A stretch of 64,000 nt of DNA from PALSA-1003 sp963763625 (lineage in GTDB: Bacteria > Pseudomonadota > Gammaproteobacteria > Burkholderiales > Casimicrobiaceae): positions 496,001 through 560,000 of the forward strand of contig CAVXPH010000006.1 in the NCBI GenBank assembly GCA_963763625.1, given 5' to 3'. Below are positions 41,728 through 50,305 of this stretch, in pieces. The notes beneath the pieces are model-generated. The model did not search any database. It saw nothing but the letters and a program-made list of their open reading frames with translations, and was not told the origin of the DNA. Both the position numbers and the translations under genes were made by a program. Position 1 is the first letter of the stretch. The number at the start of each line of letters is the position of its first letter.

Positions 41728-43065
41728 GTGGAATCCCCCTGGTTCGTCGCGGTTCTTGGCGCCGCGCTCGCATTGCTTGGCGCCCTGCTTGTCCTTCTGT
41801 TGGCCAAAGTGGCGACGCTGGCGCGCGGTGGCGAGCAGCAGGACGCAGTGCGATCGCGACTGGAAACGGTTGGCATGCAGATCGAGCGCCTGGAGCGCGA
41901 GCTTCGCGCCGAACTGGCCCAGTCAAGAAGCGAATCGGCCCAGACGGCCAAGACCGCGCGCGAGGAGCTCGCAGGCAACCTGGGCGAGTTCGTGCGCACG
42001 CTGCATCAGCAGCTCTCGACGCTAACGCAGAGCAACGAACAGCGGCTGGAGTCGGTTCGCACGACCGTGGAGCAGCGCCTGGATCTTCTGCGCGGCGACA
42101 ATGCGCAGAAATTGGAGCAGATGCGGGCGACCGTCGATGAAAAGCTGCATGCGGCGCTCGAGCATCGCCTCGGCGAGTCGTTCAAGCTGGTCTCGGACCG
42201 TCTGGAGCAGGTGCATAAGGGGCTGGGCGAGATGCAAACCCTTGCCACCGGCGTAGGCGACCTCAAGAGGGTTTTGACCAACGTCAAGTCGCGTGGAGGC
42301 TGGGGCGAAGTGCAGCTGGGTGCGCTGCTCGCCGAGGTGCTCGCGCCGGGTCAGTACGCAAAGAACGTTGCGACCCGTCCGGGGTCGTCGGAGCGCGTGG
42401 AGTATGCGATCAAGTTTCCGGGCCGTGGCGAAGACGGAACACCGTGCTGGCTGCCGGTCGACGCCAAGTTTCCGCTCGAAGACTTTCAGCGCCTTCAGGA
42501 TGCGATTGATCGCGCCGACGTGGCGGCCGTGGAGTCGAGCCGCAGAGCGCTGGAGGAGTTTTTTAAAAGCGAAGCGAGAAAGATCCGCGACAAGTACATC
42601 GAGCCGCCGCACACAACCGATTTCGCGATCCTGTTCGTACCGACCGAGGGACTCTACGCCGAAGCGCTCGCCCGACCCGGGCTGGCGGACGCGCTGCAAC
42701 GGGATTGTCGCGTGATGCTGGCCGGCCCTTCGAACCTGCATGCGTTCCTCAACAGCCTGCAGCTGGGTTTCCGTACGCTCGCGATCGAACAGCGATCGAC
42801 CGAGGTGTGGCGCGTCCTCGGCGCAGTCAAGACCGAGTTTGGGAAGTTTGGCGAGCTGCTGGCCAAAACCAAGGATCGGCTCGATGCGGTGGGCAAGACG
42901 CTTGACGAGGCAGGCAAGAAAAGCTCGACCATCGCGCGCAAGCTGCGCGACGTCGAGGCGATGCCCGAAGCGGAAGCGGACCGTCTGCTGGCCGGCGGCG
43001 AGGGCATAGTCTACGACTCGGAGGTCGAAATCGAGCCGCCGTCAGCCGATGACTTGCCGCGCTGA
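41728..43065 (+). CDS. rmuC: DNA recombination protein RmuC
   Basis: A 445-residue RmuC protein, which suppresses inverted-repeat recombination and may be a nuclease-like factor. It has an N-terminal membrane anchor (residues 4-24, WFVAVLGAALALLGALLVLLL), a long coiled coil (about 45-165), then the RmuC domain with RGGWGEVQLGALLAEVL, LPVDAKFPLEDFQRL and DFAILFVPTEGLYAEAL. Start is GTG 41728. The 3' end is 37 bp before the peptidase gene. Confidence 0.92.
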   Translation: MESPWFVAVLGAALALLGALLVLLLAKVATLARGGEQQDAVRSRLETVGMQIERLERELRAELAQSRSESAQTAKTAREELAGNLGEFVRTLHQQLSTLTQSNEQRLESVRTTVEQRLDLLRGDNAQKLEQMRATVDEKLHAALEHRLGESFKLVSDRLEQVHKGLGEMQTLATGVGDLKRVLTNVKSRGGWGEVQLGALLAEVLAPGQYAKNVATRPGSSERVEYAIKFPGRGEDGTPCWLPVDAKFPLEDFQRLQDAIDRADVAAVESSRRALEEFFKSEARKIRDKYIEPPHTTDFAILFVPTEGLYAEALARPGLADALQRDCRVMLAGPSNLHAFLNSLQLGFRTLAIEQRSTEVWRVLGAVKTEFGKFGELLAKTKDRLDAVGKTLDEAGKKSSTIARKLRDVEAMPEAEADRLLAGGEGIVYDSEVEIEPPSADDLPR

Positions 43066-43102
43066 CATCCCGATCATCTCGGCTTGACGGGCCATCTCCT
43101 CC

Positions 43103-43891
43103 GTGTTCGAGGTCATCCGCCGATGGAAGCAGAAACGGATCCTCGCGACGTCGGCGATTCCCGAGCCGATGTGGCGCGAGGCGCTGGAAGCATTGCCGTT
43201 TCTGGCCATCTACACCGAGGCGGAGCTCGCGCGCCTGCGCCAGCACGTCGTGCTGTTCCTGTCGACGAAGAGCATTGTCGCCGCCCGCGGCTTCGAGGTG
43301 ACGCCACTGATGCGCGTGATGATCGCGGTCCAGGCCTGCGTGCTGACGCTCAACCTCGGCTCGCACTACTACGACGGCTGGGAGAACGTCGTCGTCTACC
43401 CGGACGAATTCGTTACCGGACTCGAATACGAGGACGAGGCGGGAGTAGTGCACCGGCGCGATGAGCCGCTCGCGGGCGAAGCCGTGCCCGGAGGCCCGGT
43501 CATCCTCTCGTGGCCCGACGTCGAGGCCAGCGCCGACTGGTCAACCGCCGGCATGAATCTGGTGATTCACGAGTTTGCGCACAAGATCGACATGACCAAC
43601 GGCGAGGCGAACGGTTGTCCGCCGTTGCACCCGGATATGCCCCGCCGAGCATGGCGCGAGACGATGACGACCGCCTACGAGCATTTTCGCAATCGCGTGG
43701 AAGATGGCGAGGAGACCGAAATCGATCCGTATGCGGCGGAGAGTCCGGCCGAGTTCTTTGCCGTGCTGTCGGAGATCTTTTTTGCCGAACCGACGCTGTT
43801 GCAGACGGAATACCCGGCCCTGTACCGCCTGTTTACACAATTCTATCGCCAGGATCCCGGCAGCCGCACCGAGCTGCTGCTCGAGCCGTGA
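43103..43891 (+). CDS. mtfA: M90-family zinc metallopeptidase (MtfA-like)
   Basis: A 262-residue zinc peptidase of the MtfA (Mlc titration factor A) family. The active-site HExxH is HEFAHKID near residues 152-159, and the third ligand region is ESPAEFFAVLSEIFF (about 213-227). The TKSIVAARGFEVTPLMRVMIAVQACVL block is also family-typical. In E. coli MtfA titrates the Mlc repressor; here only the peptidase fold is established. The start is GTG 43103; no good Shine-Dalgarno is visible. Confidence 0.88.
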   Translation: MFEVIRRWKQKRILATSAIPEPMWREALEALPFLAIYTEAELARLRQHVVLFLSTKSIVAARGFEVTPLMRVMIAVQACVLTLNLGSHYYDGWENVVVYPDEFVTGLEYEDEAGVVHRRDEPLAGEAVPGGPVILSWPDVEASADWSTAGMNLVIHEFAHKIDMTNGEANGCPPLHPDMPRRAWRETMTTAYEHFRNRVEDGEETEIDPYAAESPAEFFAVLSEIFFAEPTLLQTEYPALYRLFTQFYRQDPGSRTELLLEP

Positions 43892-44004
43892 CAAGACCGC
43901 GGGGCGCTTCAGGGGTTGCAAAAGGAGCAGACTGCGATATCCTTGCCGAGGCCGCCTGCTTCGGCGGCCGGTTCGCGGGCCACGCCCAAGGAGAGGGGAA
44001 AACC

Positions 44005-44256
44005 ATGAACATCCGTAGCGCTCTGTTTGCCGCCTCGCTGCTCTTTGCCAGCAGCGCGTTCGCGTTTCACTGTCCGATGGAGATGAAGAAAATCGACGAC
44101 GCGCTGGCGAAGAATCCGTCACTCAGCGCAGCGCAATTGGCTGACGTGAAGAAGTATCGCGCTGAAGGCGAAGCGCTGCACAAGGCCGGCAAGCACCAGG
44201 AATCGCTTGACACCCTGGCGAAAGCGGAAAAGATTCTCGGCATCCCCACCAACTGA
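44005..44256 (+). CDS. Small periplasmic helical protein
   Basis: An 83-residue protein with a Sec signal peptide (MNIRSALFAASLLFASSAFA, cleavage after residue 20). The mature part is FHCPMEMKKIDDALAKNPSL, then AQLADVKKYRAEGEALHKAG: two or three amphipathic helices in a TPR-like pattern, with one Cys. GGAGAGGGG is an excellent ribosome site. It resembles short betaproteobacterial secreted proteins of unknown function. A GGCCGCC/GGCGGCC hairpin lies in its upstream region (about 43949-43967). Confidence 0.8.
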   Translation: MNIRSALFAASLLFASSAFAFHCPMEMKKIDDALAKNPSLSAAQLADVKKYRAEGEALHKAGKHQESLDTLAKAEKILGIPTN

Positions 44257-44317
44257 CGCAGGTCCGCGCCGGCGGCGCGGATAACCGCTTCGGGCGACCG
44301 ACCCGCGGCGGGCCGCT

Positions 44318-45949
44318 TCAGTCCGCTCGCCCGCGCGCGACGAGCGTAGCCAAGTCCACGCCGGCCGGCAACGCTCCGAGCGCGCCGGCATAAGCGACGT
44401 CGAGCCGCGAGGCGCAGTAGGCGTCGGCGATCGCTGCCGGAGCGTGTCGTACCAATATCGCGGCCGCAAGCGCGGCCGCGATGCCGCCGGCGATGCGCCG
44501 CCCGTCGCGCTCGGCGAGGTTCGGGTCGCGCAGGGCGGTTTCGAGTGCTGCCGCGTGGCGATCGAGACGCACGTCGGCGCCGCGGGCGACGGCGAGTTCG
44601 GACAACACGGCCTCGACTGCCGCCGTTTCCCGCCGCGCCGCCCGCAGCACGTCGAGGCACATCACGTTGCCCGCTCCTTCCCAGATGGAATTGAGCGGTG
44701 CCTCGCGGTACATCCGGGGCAGCACGGATTCCTCGACGTAGCCGTTGCCCCCGAGTACCTCCAGCGCTTCGGCAACCACCACCGGGGCACGCTTGCACAG
44801 CCAATACTTCACCGCCGGCGTGGCCAGGCGTGCAAACGCCGCTTCACGATCCGAAGCGTCGGCTTCAAAGGCGCGCGCGAGTCGCAACACGAGCGCGGTC
44901 GCCGCTTCCGATTCGAGCATCAGGTCGGCGAGCACACTCTGCATCAGCGGCTGCGCGGCAAGCGTTCGGCCGAAGGCGCGGCGGTAGGTCGCATGATGCA
45001 GCGCCTGGGCCACCGCGCCACGGATGAGGCCGGCGCTGCCGATCGCGCAGTCGAGTCGGGTCCGCTGCACCATCTCGATGATGACGGGCACACCGCGCCC
45101 TTCTTCACCGAGCAGCCAGGCGCAGGCGCCCTCGAACTCAACTTCGGCCGAGGCGTTGGAGCGGTTGCCAAGCTTGTCCTTGAGGCGCTGGATGCGCACC
45201 GCGTTGCGAACCCCGTCCGGCAGCAATCGCGGCAGAAAAAAACAAGACAGTCCAGCCGCGGCTTGCGCGAGCACCAGGTGCGCATCGCACATCGGCGCGG
45301 AAAAGAACCACTTGTGCCCGTTCAATCGGTACATGCCGCCGCCGGCGCGTTCGGCGCGCGTCAGGTTTGCGCGCACGTCCGAGCCGCCCTGGCGCTCGGT
45401 CATGCCCATGCCGAACAGCGCCGACGTCTTGCCGGCGACGGGCAGTGGCCGCGGATCGTAGTCGAGGCCGAGGCTGCGCGGCAGCCAGGTCTCGGACAGG
45501 GCCGCGAATGCGCCGGCATGGCGCCGAAGCAACGGCACCGCGGCGAAGGTCATCGTCAACGGGCACTGCGTTCCGTTCTCGACCTCGGCGTGCAGCAGGT
45601 AGGCCGCGGCACGCGCGACCTGGGCTCCCGGGCGCGACTCCAGCCACGGGGCGCAGTGCTCGCCCTCGCGCATGGCAAGCGTCATGAGCTCATGCCATGC
45701 CGGGTCGAATGCGACCTCGTCCAGGCGGTTGCCAAAGCGGTCGTGGGTATGCAGCTCGGGCGGGAAACGGTTGGCGCGGGCCGCCAGGACGAAGGTCTCG
45801 CTGCGCCCGAGTCGCTCGCCCCAGGCGGACAGCCGCTCGCGCGCCCAGGCGGCGCCTTCGCGCACCACCGCTGCCTGCAGCGCCGCATCGGTGGCGAAGA
45901 GGTTGCGGCCCTCGAACGGCGGCGGCTGATTGGCTTCAGCGGTGCTCAC
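44318..45949 (-). CDS. aidB: AidB-type acyl-CoA dehydrogenase (alkylation response)
   Basis: A 543-residue flavoprotein of the AidB branch, implicated in protection from DNA alkylation; E. coli AidB is 541 residues. I start it at GTG 45949 (MSTAEANQPPPFEGRNLF). The acyl-CoA dehydrogenase core includes GMGMTERQGGSDVRANLT, the NGHKWFFSAPMCDAHLV FAD-binding block, the KLGNRSNASAEVEFEGA segment and GGNGYVEESVLPRMYREAPLNSIWEG. The extra C-terminal DNA-binding helical domain covers about 440-543. mog is 20 bp upstream on the same strand; together with darP it forms a minus run. Confidence 0.88.
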   Translation of the reverse strand: MSTAEANQPPPFEGRNLFATDAALQAAVVREGAAWARERLSAWGERLGRSETFVLAARANRFPPELHTHDRFGNRLDEVAFDPAWHELMTLAMREGEHCAPWLESRPGAQVARAAAYLLHAEVENGTQCPLTMTFAAVPLLRRHAGAFAALSETWLPRSLGLDYDPRPLPVAGKTSALFGMGMTERQGGSDVRANLTRAERAGGGMYRLNGHKWFFSAPMCDAHLVLAQAAAGLSCFFLPRLLPDGVRNAVRIQRLKDKLGNRSNASAEVEFEGACAWLLGEEGRGVPVIIEMVQRTRLDCAIGSAGLIRGAVAQALHHATYRRAFGRTLAAQPLMQSVLADLMLESEAATALVLRLARAFEADASDREAAFARLATPAVKYWLCKRAPVVVAEALEVLGGNGYVEESVLPRMYREAPLNSIWEGAGNVMCLDVLRAARRETAAVEAVLSELAVARGADVRLDRHAAALETALRDPNLAERDGRRIAGGIAAALAAAILVRHAPAAIADAYCASRLDVAYAGALGALPAGVDLATLVARGRAD

Positions 45950-45969
45950 GCGACGATTCCAGGGCTGGT

Positions 45970-46521
45970 TCAACCCCTGAGGGCGGATTTGGGCCGGAAC
46001 ACCTTGCACACGTTGTCGTGCGTTTCGACGTACGGTCCCCCGATCAGATCGAGGCAGTACGGAACGGCGGCAAAGACGCCGTCGAGCGTTTCCTTGATCG
46101 CCTTGGGCTGGCCGGGAAGGTTGAGAATAAGTGCCCGACCACGAACGACACCCGCTTGGCGCGACAGGATCGCCGTCGGCACATAGCGCAAACTCACCTG
46201 ACGCATCTGCTCGCCGAATCCGGGCAGCACCTTGTCCGCGACGGCCAGCGTGGCGTCCGGGGTCACGTCGCGCGGCGCCGGCCCCGTGCCGCCGGTGGTG
46301 AGCACCAGGTTGCAGCCGACCGTGTCGACCAGGTCGATGAGCGTAAGCTCGATCCGAGCGCGTTCGTCGGGGATGAGCCGCGTCTCCATGCGCCAAGGCG
46401 TGCGCAGGGCGGCCGTGAACCATTCGACAAGGCCCGGAATGCCCTTGTCTTCGTATACACCTGCCGAGGCGCGGTCGCTGACCGAGACCAGGCCGATCAA
46501 CAGCGATTGCGGCGCGTTCAT
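45970..46521 (-). CDS. mog: Molybdopterin adenylyltransferase
   Basis: Mog adenylates molybdopterin before Mo insertion. The 183-residue protein has the MoCF-BIOSYN fold with TTGGTGPAPRDVTPDA (residues about 75-90) and LNLPGQPKAIKETLDGV. Start is ATG 46521 (MNAPQSLLIGLVSVSDRAS); the longer ORF includes antisense of darP. It overlaps no gene; aidB follows 20 bp downstream and darP lies 40 bp upstream. Confidence 0.92.
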   Translation of the reverse strand: MNAPQSLLIGLVSVSDRASAGVYEDKGIPGLVEWFTAALRTPWRMETRLIPDERARIELTLIDLVDTVGCNLVLTTGGTGPAPRDVTPDATLAVADKVLPGFGEQMRQVSLRYVPTAILSRQAGVVRGRALILNLPGQPKAIKETLDGVFAAVPYCLDLIGGPYVETHDNVCKVFRPKSALRG

Positions 46522-46561
46522 GGCCGGTCGCCGAAAACCCTGCCGCGATAGCGCAGCGGCA

Positions 46562-47086
46562 TCAGTTACCCGGTCGAAAAAGCGCGTCGAGGGCTCGGAA
46601 CAGCTCGCGATATGCGCGCGGCGGCTGGGCATGGGCGCGCTGCGCGTGCACGCCTTCGACCAGCGCGGCGAACCGCGCCCGATCCGCATGCGGCTGCTCG
46701 GCGCAAAGTGCTTCCAGCGAGGCCGGTTCGGACAGCAGCCGCTCACGCCACCGCTCGAGCGTATGCAGGCGCGCCTTTTCGGCGTTGGGGGCGTCTGCCC
46801 ACTGGGCCAAGCGGACCCGAATCGGCGCGGCATCGACCTCGCGCATCAGCCGGCCGATGAACTGCAGCTGCCGGCGCCTCGCCTCGCGTTGCCTGATCCG
46901 CTGCGCGGCATCGAGCGCCTCCTTCAGCCGCTCCGGTAGGGGCAACTCGGCGCGCCGCGCCGGGCCGATGTGCAAGAGCGCTTCGCCCAGAGCCTGCAGT
47001 TCCGTCATCTCCTCCTTGCGCCGGGTCTTAGACTGGCGTGCAGCCACCGGTACGGCCGGCAGGGGTGTTTCGTCGGGTGGACGCAT
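46562..47086 (-). CDS. darP: Ribosome-associated factor DarP (YjgA)
   Basis: A 174-residue DUF615 protein that binds the 50S subunit and supports assembly. Start is ATG 47086 (MRPPDETPLPAV). The conserved region begins SKTRRKEEMTELQALGEALL, with DALDAAQRI-type helix (EALDAAQRIRQREARRRQLQFIGRLMR) and ends RELFRALDALF. It lies divergent from pmbA with 73 bp between starts, the classical yjgA-pmbA arrangement of proteobacteria. Confidence 0.93.
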   Translation of the reverse strand: MRPPDETPLPAVPVAARQSKTRRKEEMTELQALGEALLHIGPARRAELPLPERLKEALDAAQRIRQREARRRQLQFIGRLMREVDAAPIRVRLAQWADAPNAEKARLHTLERWRERLLSEPASLEALCAEQPHADRARFAALVEGVHAQRAHAQPPRAYRELFRALDALFRPGN

Positions 47087-47159
47087 CGCAGACGGTTGGG
47101 GGCAGGGGCGTTTGCTATCATAGCCGATCGCCTTCGCGGCGACCGCCCAGAGTCCGTCG

Positions 47160-48530
47160 ATGACCGATACCGCCGCCACCCTGCTTGTTGCCCCCGCGAC
47201 CCGCTTTCCTCTGACCGCCGACGCCTTGGCCGCCCTTGCCAACCAGGTGCTCACGGCTGCTCAGGCCCGCGGTGCGACCGCGGCGGAGTCCGAAGTCTCG
47301 CAGGCATTCGGCCTTTCGGTCACCGTGCGCAAGGGCGATGTCGAAACCATCGCCTACAACCGCGACAAGGGCATCGGCGTGACGGTCTACGTTGGCGCGC
47401 GACGCGGACACGCGAGCACCGCCGATTTCTCCGCCGCGGCCATCGACGACACCGTTAGCAAGGCGTTGACGATCGCGCGCTACACGGCGGAGGATCCCTG
47501 CGCCGGTCTGGCCGATCCGGCCTTGCTCGCCCGCAGCTGGCCCGACTTGGATCTCTATCACCCCTGGGACCTTGCGGTCGAGGAAGCGATCGCTTTGGGC
47601 AAGGAATGCGAGGCCGCGGCGCTCGCGGTCGACCGCCGCCTCACCAATTCCGAAGGCGCGAGCGTCTCGGTGCACGAAGGCGAATTTGCCTACGCCAACA
47701 CGAACGGCTTCTGCGCCGGTTATGCGAGCTCTCGCCACGGCATCTATTGCGCCGTGATCGCCGACGACGGCGCAACCATGCAACGCGACGACTGGTACAC
47801 CGCGGCGCGGTCGCCGCACGACCTCGAGGCGGCGGCGCAGGTCGGCCGCCTCGCCGGCGAACGCACGGTACGACGGCTGGGTGCGCGCCAGCTCGGCACC
47901 CGCGAATGCGCGGTGGCGTTCGAGGCGCCTGTCGCCACCGGTCTGATCGGCCACTACGTCAACGCCACCAGCGGCGGCAGCCTCTATCGCAAATCCTCCT
48001 TTCTTCTCGACAGTCTCGGCCAGTGCGTATTTGCACCACAGATCAGCATTCGCGAGGAGCCGCATCTTCCCCGCGGCCAGGCGTCCGCGCCGTTCGACGA
48101 TGAAGGTGTCGCGACCCGGGCGCGCGACATCGTCCGCGAGGGTGTGGTCCAGGGCTACTTTCTGGGCAGTTATTCGGCGCGCAAGCTCGGGCTCGTCTCG
48201 ACCGGCAACGCGGGAGGAAACCACAACCTGGTCGTTGCGCACGGCAGCGACGATCTGCCGGCACTGCTGCGGCGAATGGGGCGCGGGATTCTCGTCACCG
48301 AGTTGCTCGGCCAGGGCGTCAACCCGGTCACCGGCGACTATTCGCGCGGCGCGGCGGGTTACTGGGTGGAGGACGGTGCCATTGCCTACCCGGTCGAGGA
48401 AATAACGATCGCGGGCAACCTGCGCCGCATGTATCGCGACATCGTCGCTGTCGGCAACGACGTGGATCGCCGCGGCTCACGCCACTGCGGCTCGATTCTC
48501 ATAGGGGCCATGACAGTGGCGGGAAATTAG
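47160..48530 (+). CDS. pmbA: Metalloprotease PmbA (TldE)
   Basis: PmbA/TldE pairs with TldD to process microcin B17-type peptides and CcdA; 456 residues is the normal length. Family blocks: EVSQAFGLSVTVRKGDVET, YNRDKGIGVTVYVGARRGHAS, ENIG-like LLVTELLGQGVNPVTGDYS (the catalytic partner motif) and the terminal RRGSRHCGSILIGAMTVAG. It is divergent from darP. tldD is not in this window. Confidence 0.95.
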   Translation: MTDTAATLLVAPATRFPLTADALAALANQVLTAAQARGATAAESEVSQAFGLSVTVRKGDVETIAYNRDKGIGVTVYVGARRGHASTADFSAAAIDDTVSKALTIARYTAEDPCAGLADPALLARSWPDLDLYHPWDLAVEEAIALGKECEAAALAVDRRLTNSEGASVSVHEGEFAYANTNGFCAGYASSRHGIYCAVIADDGATMQRDDWYTAARSPHDLEAAAQVGRLAGERTVRRLGARQLGTRECAVAFEAPVATGLIGHYVNATSGGSLYRKSSFLLDSLGQCVFAPQISIREEPHLPRGQASAPFDDEGVATRARDIVREGVVQGYFLGSYSARKLGLVSTGNAGGNHNLVVAHGSDDLPALLRRMGRGILVTELLGQGVNPVTGDYSRGAAGYWVEDGAIAYPVEEITIAGNLRRMYRDIVAVGNDVDRRGSRHCGSILIGAMTVAGN

Positions 48531-48546
48531 GCGTCGGGGCGGCGCC

Positions 48547-50196
48547 ATGGTTCCCAAACGCCCGCTGCGGGAGCGAATCCGCGCTTGGCAACGCTCACTG
48601 CAGGACCCGCTTCGCGGTGGCGGCGCGGCAGCGAAGTGGGTTGCCTCGCTGCCCACAGGCGACCCGCTGCAGCTGCAGCACGAGGCGCTCGACCTCGTCG
48701 CGTCGTTTCCAGGTGGCCGCCGGCGCATCGGGCCCGCACAGGCGGAGGCATTGCTGCGTATCGACGCGCGCTGCGAGCCGATCGTCGCCCAGCTCACCGC
48801 CCAGTACTCGGCCAATTACCAACGGTCGAGCAGCGTCGAGACCCGCTTGTGGCACGGCGTGTTCGATCTGGTCAAGGCTTTCACCGCAGCCTACCAGGCA
48901 ACGCTCAAGGCCGGATACGCCGCAGGCGAGCAGAAGCGATGGAAGATGGTGCTGCCGCGCGTGCTCGTCAGGTTGGCGCATTACAAAGCCATCGACGGCA
49001 AATACCGCCTGTTTCGCTACGGGCATTGGATTCCCGCACAGTGGCGCGAGCTGCACGAGCTCTACGAATTCGCGCGTATGCGCGGGTGGCAACGCGAACC
49101 CCTGTCATTTGGCTCCGGCGCATTCAGCCAGCCGCAACGGTCGCTCGAGCAGGAGTACATCCAGTCATTGCTGCTTATGCGGCTGGACAGCGGCAACTTC
49201 ACGCCCGATCAGGTCGAGTGGGTGGCGCGCTCGCTCGAGGAGTGGACGCCCTCACTGACGCTGACGCCGCCGCCGGGCACGGGGGCGAACTTCTATGTCG
49301 ATTTGTCGGGCACGCAAGGCCTCAAGCGCCAGGACAAGCCGCGTCCCGGCGGCCGCCTGATGTTCCTCGACGCCACCCCGGTCTATGCCCGGGTGGTCGA
49401 GCGCATGCGCCTGCTGCCGGAACAGGATACCGATCCGCGCCTGCCAGGGGCCTTGCCGCCGCGCGAGCAGAAGCTGCTGCTAATGCGCCTTGCCGCGTTG
49501 TACGGGCCGGATGCGCTTGCCTTCTCGCCGCGCGCGCCGCGCAAGGCGAGCGACATGGAGGTGCGCGTGGTGGTCGGCCTGCAGCCGCTCACGCGTGCCG
49601 TCGCCGAGGTCGAGCACCTGACACCGGAAGCGAAGACTTCCGGGGTGATGCACAGCTACGACGAAATCACCCAACTGGTGAGTCCCAACGCCAACCCGGA
49701 GTCGATCGCGCGACGCATTCGCGGCTCGCAATGGAAGATGGTCAATCGCAGCGAAAGCGGCGTGCGCATGATCGCGCCGGCCAAGGATGCGCCGACCCGA
49801 CTGGGCGAGATCATCGCCATCAAGGACAACGACCGCTGGGAGCTTGCAGTGGTGCGGCGCATGCAGCGCGAACAGGTCGAGGAGGTGGTCTGCGGCCTCG
49901 AAATCATCGCCCGGAGGATGGTGCGCGTGCTGTTGCGAAGCTGGGTCGCCCCGCTCGATGCCCAGCGCGCCGGCGTCGACCGCCCGTTCTTCGGCATCTA
50001 CCTTCCCGGGCACGCGGATAATCGCCAGTCGGCGCAACGCAGCCTGATTGGACCCGATGATCGCTTTCTGCCCGGCGGCATGGTCGAACTCGATACCGGC
50101 AATGCACGCTATCTCATCCGCTTCACGCAAACGCTGGAGCGGCAGGCCGGCTGGGCCTGGTCCCTGTTCAACGCCGTACGCAAGCTCTCGGCGTAA
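48547..50196 (+). CDS. Unknown protein with possible PilZ-like C-terminal motif
   Basis: A 549-residue cytosolic protein of uncertain identity. The N-terminal half (about 1-300) is helical and Arg-rich, with LRERIRAWQRSLQDPLRGGGAA and TPVYARVVERMRLLP at the domain boundary. In the C-terminal half, WKMVNRSESGVRM (about residues 397-409) matches the N-x-S-x-x-G half of a PilZ c-di-GMP motif, preceded by RRIRG rather than a clean RxxxR. I therefore call it PilZ-like only tentatively. It lies 16 bp after pmbA. Related large proteins occur in betaproteobacteria without known function. Confidence 0.65.
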   Translation: MVPKRPLRERIRAWQRSLQDPLRGGGAAAKWVASLPTGDPLQLQHEALDLVASFPGGRRRIGPAQAEALLRIDARCEPIVAQLTAQYSANYQRSSSVETRLWHGVFDLVKAFTAAYQATLKAGYAAGEQKRWKMVLPRVLVRLAHYKAIDGKYRLFRYGHWIPAQWRELHELYEFARMRGWQREPLSFGSGAFSQPQRSLEQEYIQSLLLMRLDSGNFTPDQVEWVARSLEEWTPSLTLTPPPGTGANFYVDLSGTQGLKRQDKPRPGGRLMFLDATPVYARVVERMRLLPEQDTDPRLPGALPPREQKLLLMRLAALYGPDALAFSPRAPRKASDMEVRVVVGLQPLTRAVAEVEHLTPEAKTSGVMHSYDEITQLVSPNANPESIARRIRGSQWKMVNRSESGVRMIAPAKDAPTRLGEIIAIKDNDRWELAVVRRMQREQVEEVVCGLEIIARRMVRVLLRSWVAPLDAQRAGVDRPFFGIYLPGHADNRQSAQRSLIGPDDRFLPGGMVELDTGNARYLIRFTQTLERQAGWAWSLFNAVRKLSA

Positions 50197-50305
50197 TCGC
50201 GTGCTGGTGACAAGCTAAGCTAAAATCGCCCGCCAACCGGCTCCGGGCCCGGCGCGGGCGAGACAACGATTGCACCGGATGTTCAGCCAATGGAGGAGGG
50301 TATCC

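Noticed and set aside
44444..46186. 580-codon plus-strand ORF opposite aidB
   Set aside because: Antisense to aidB and mog; no domain.
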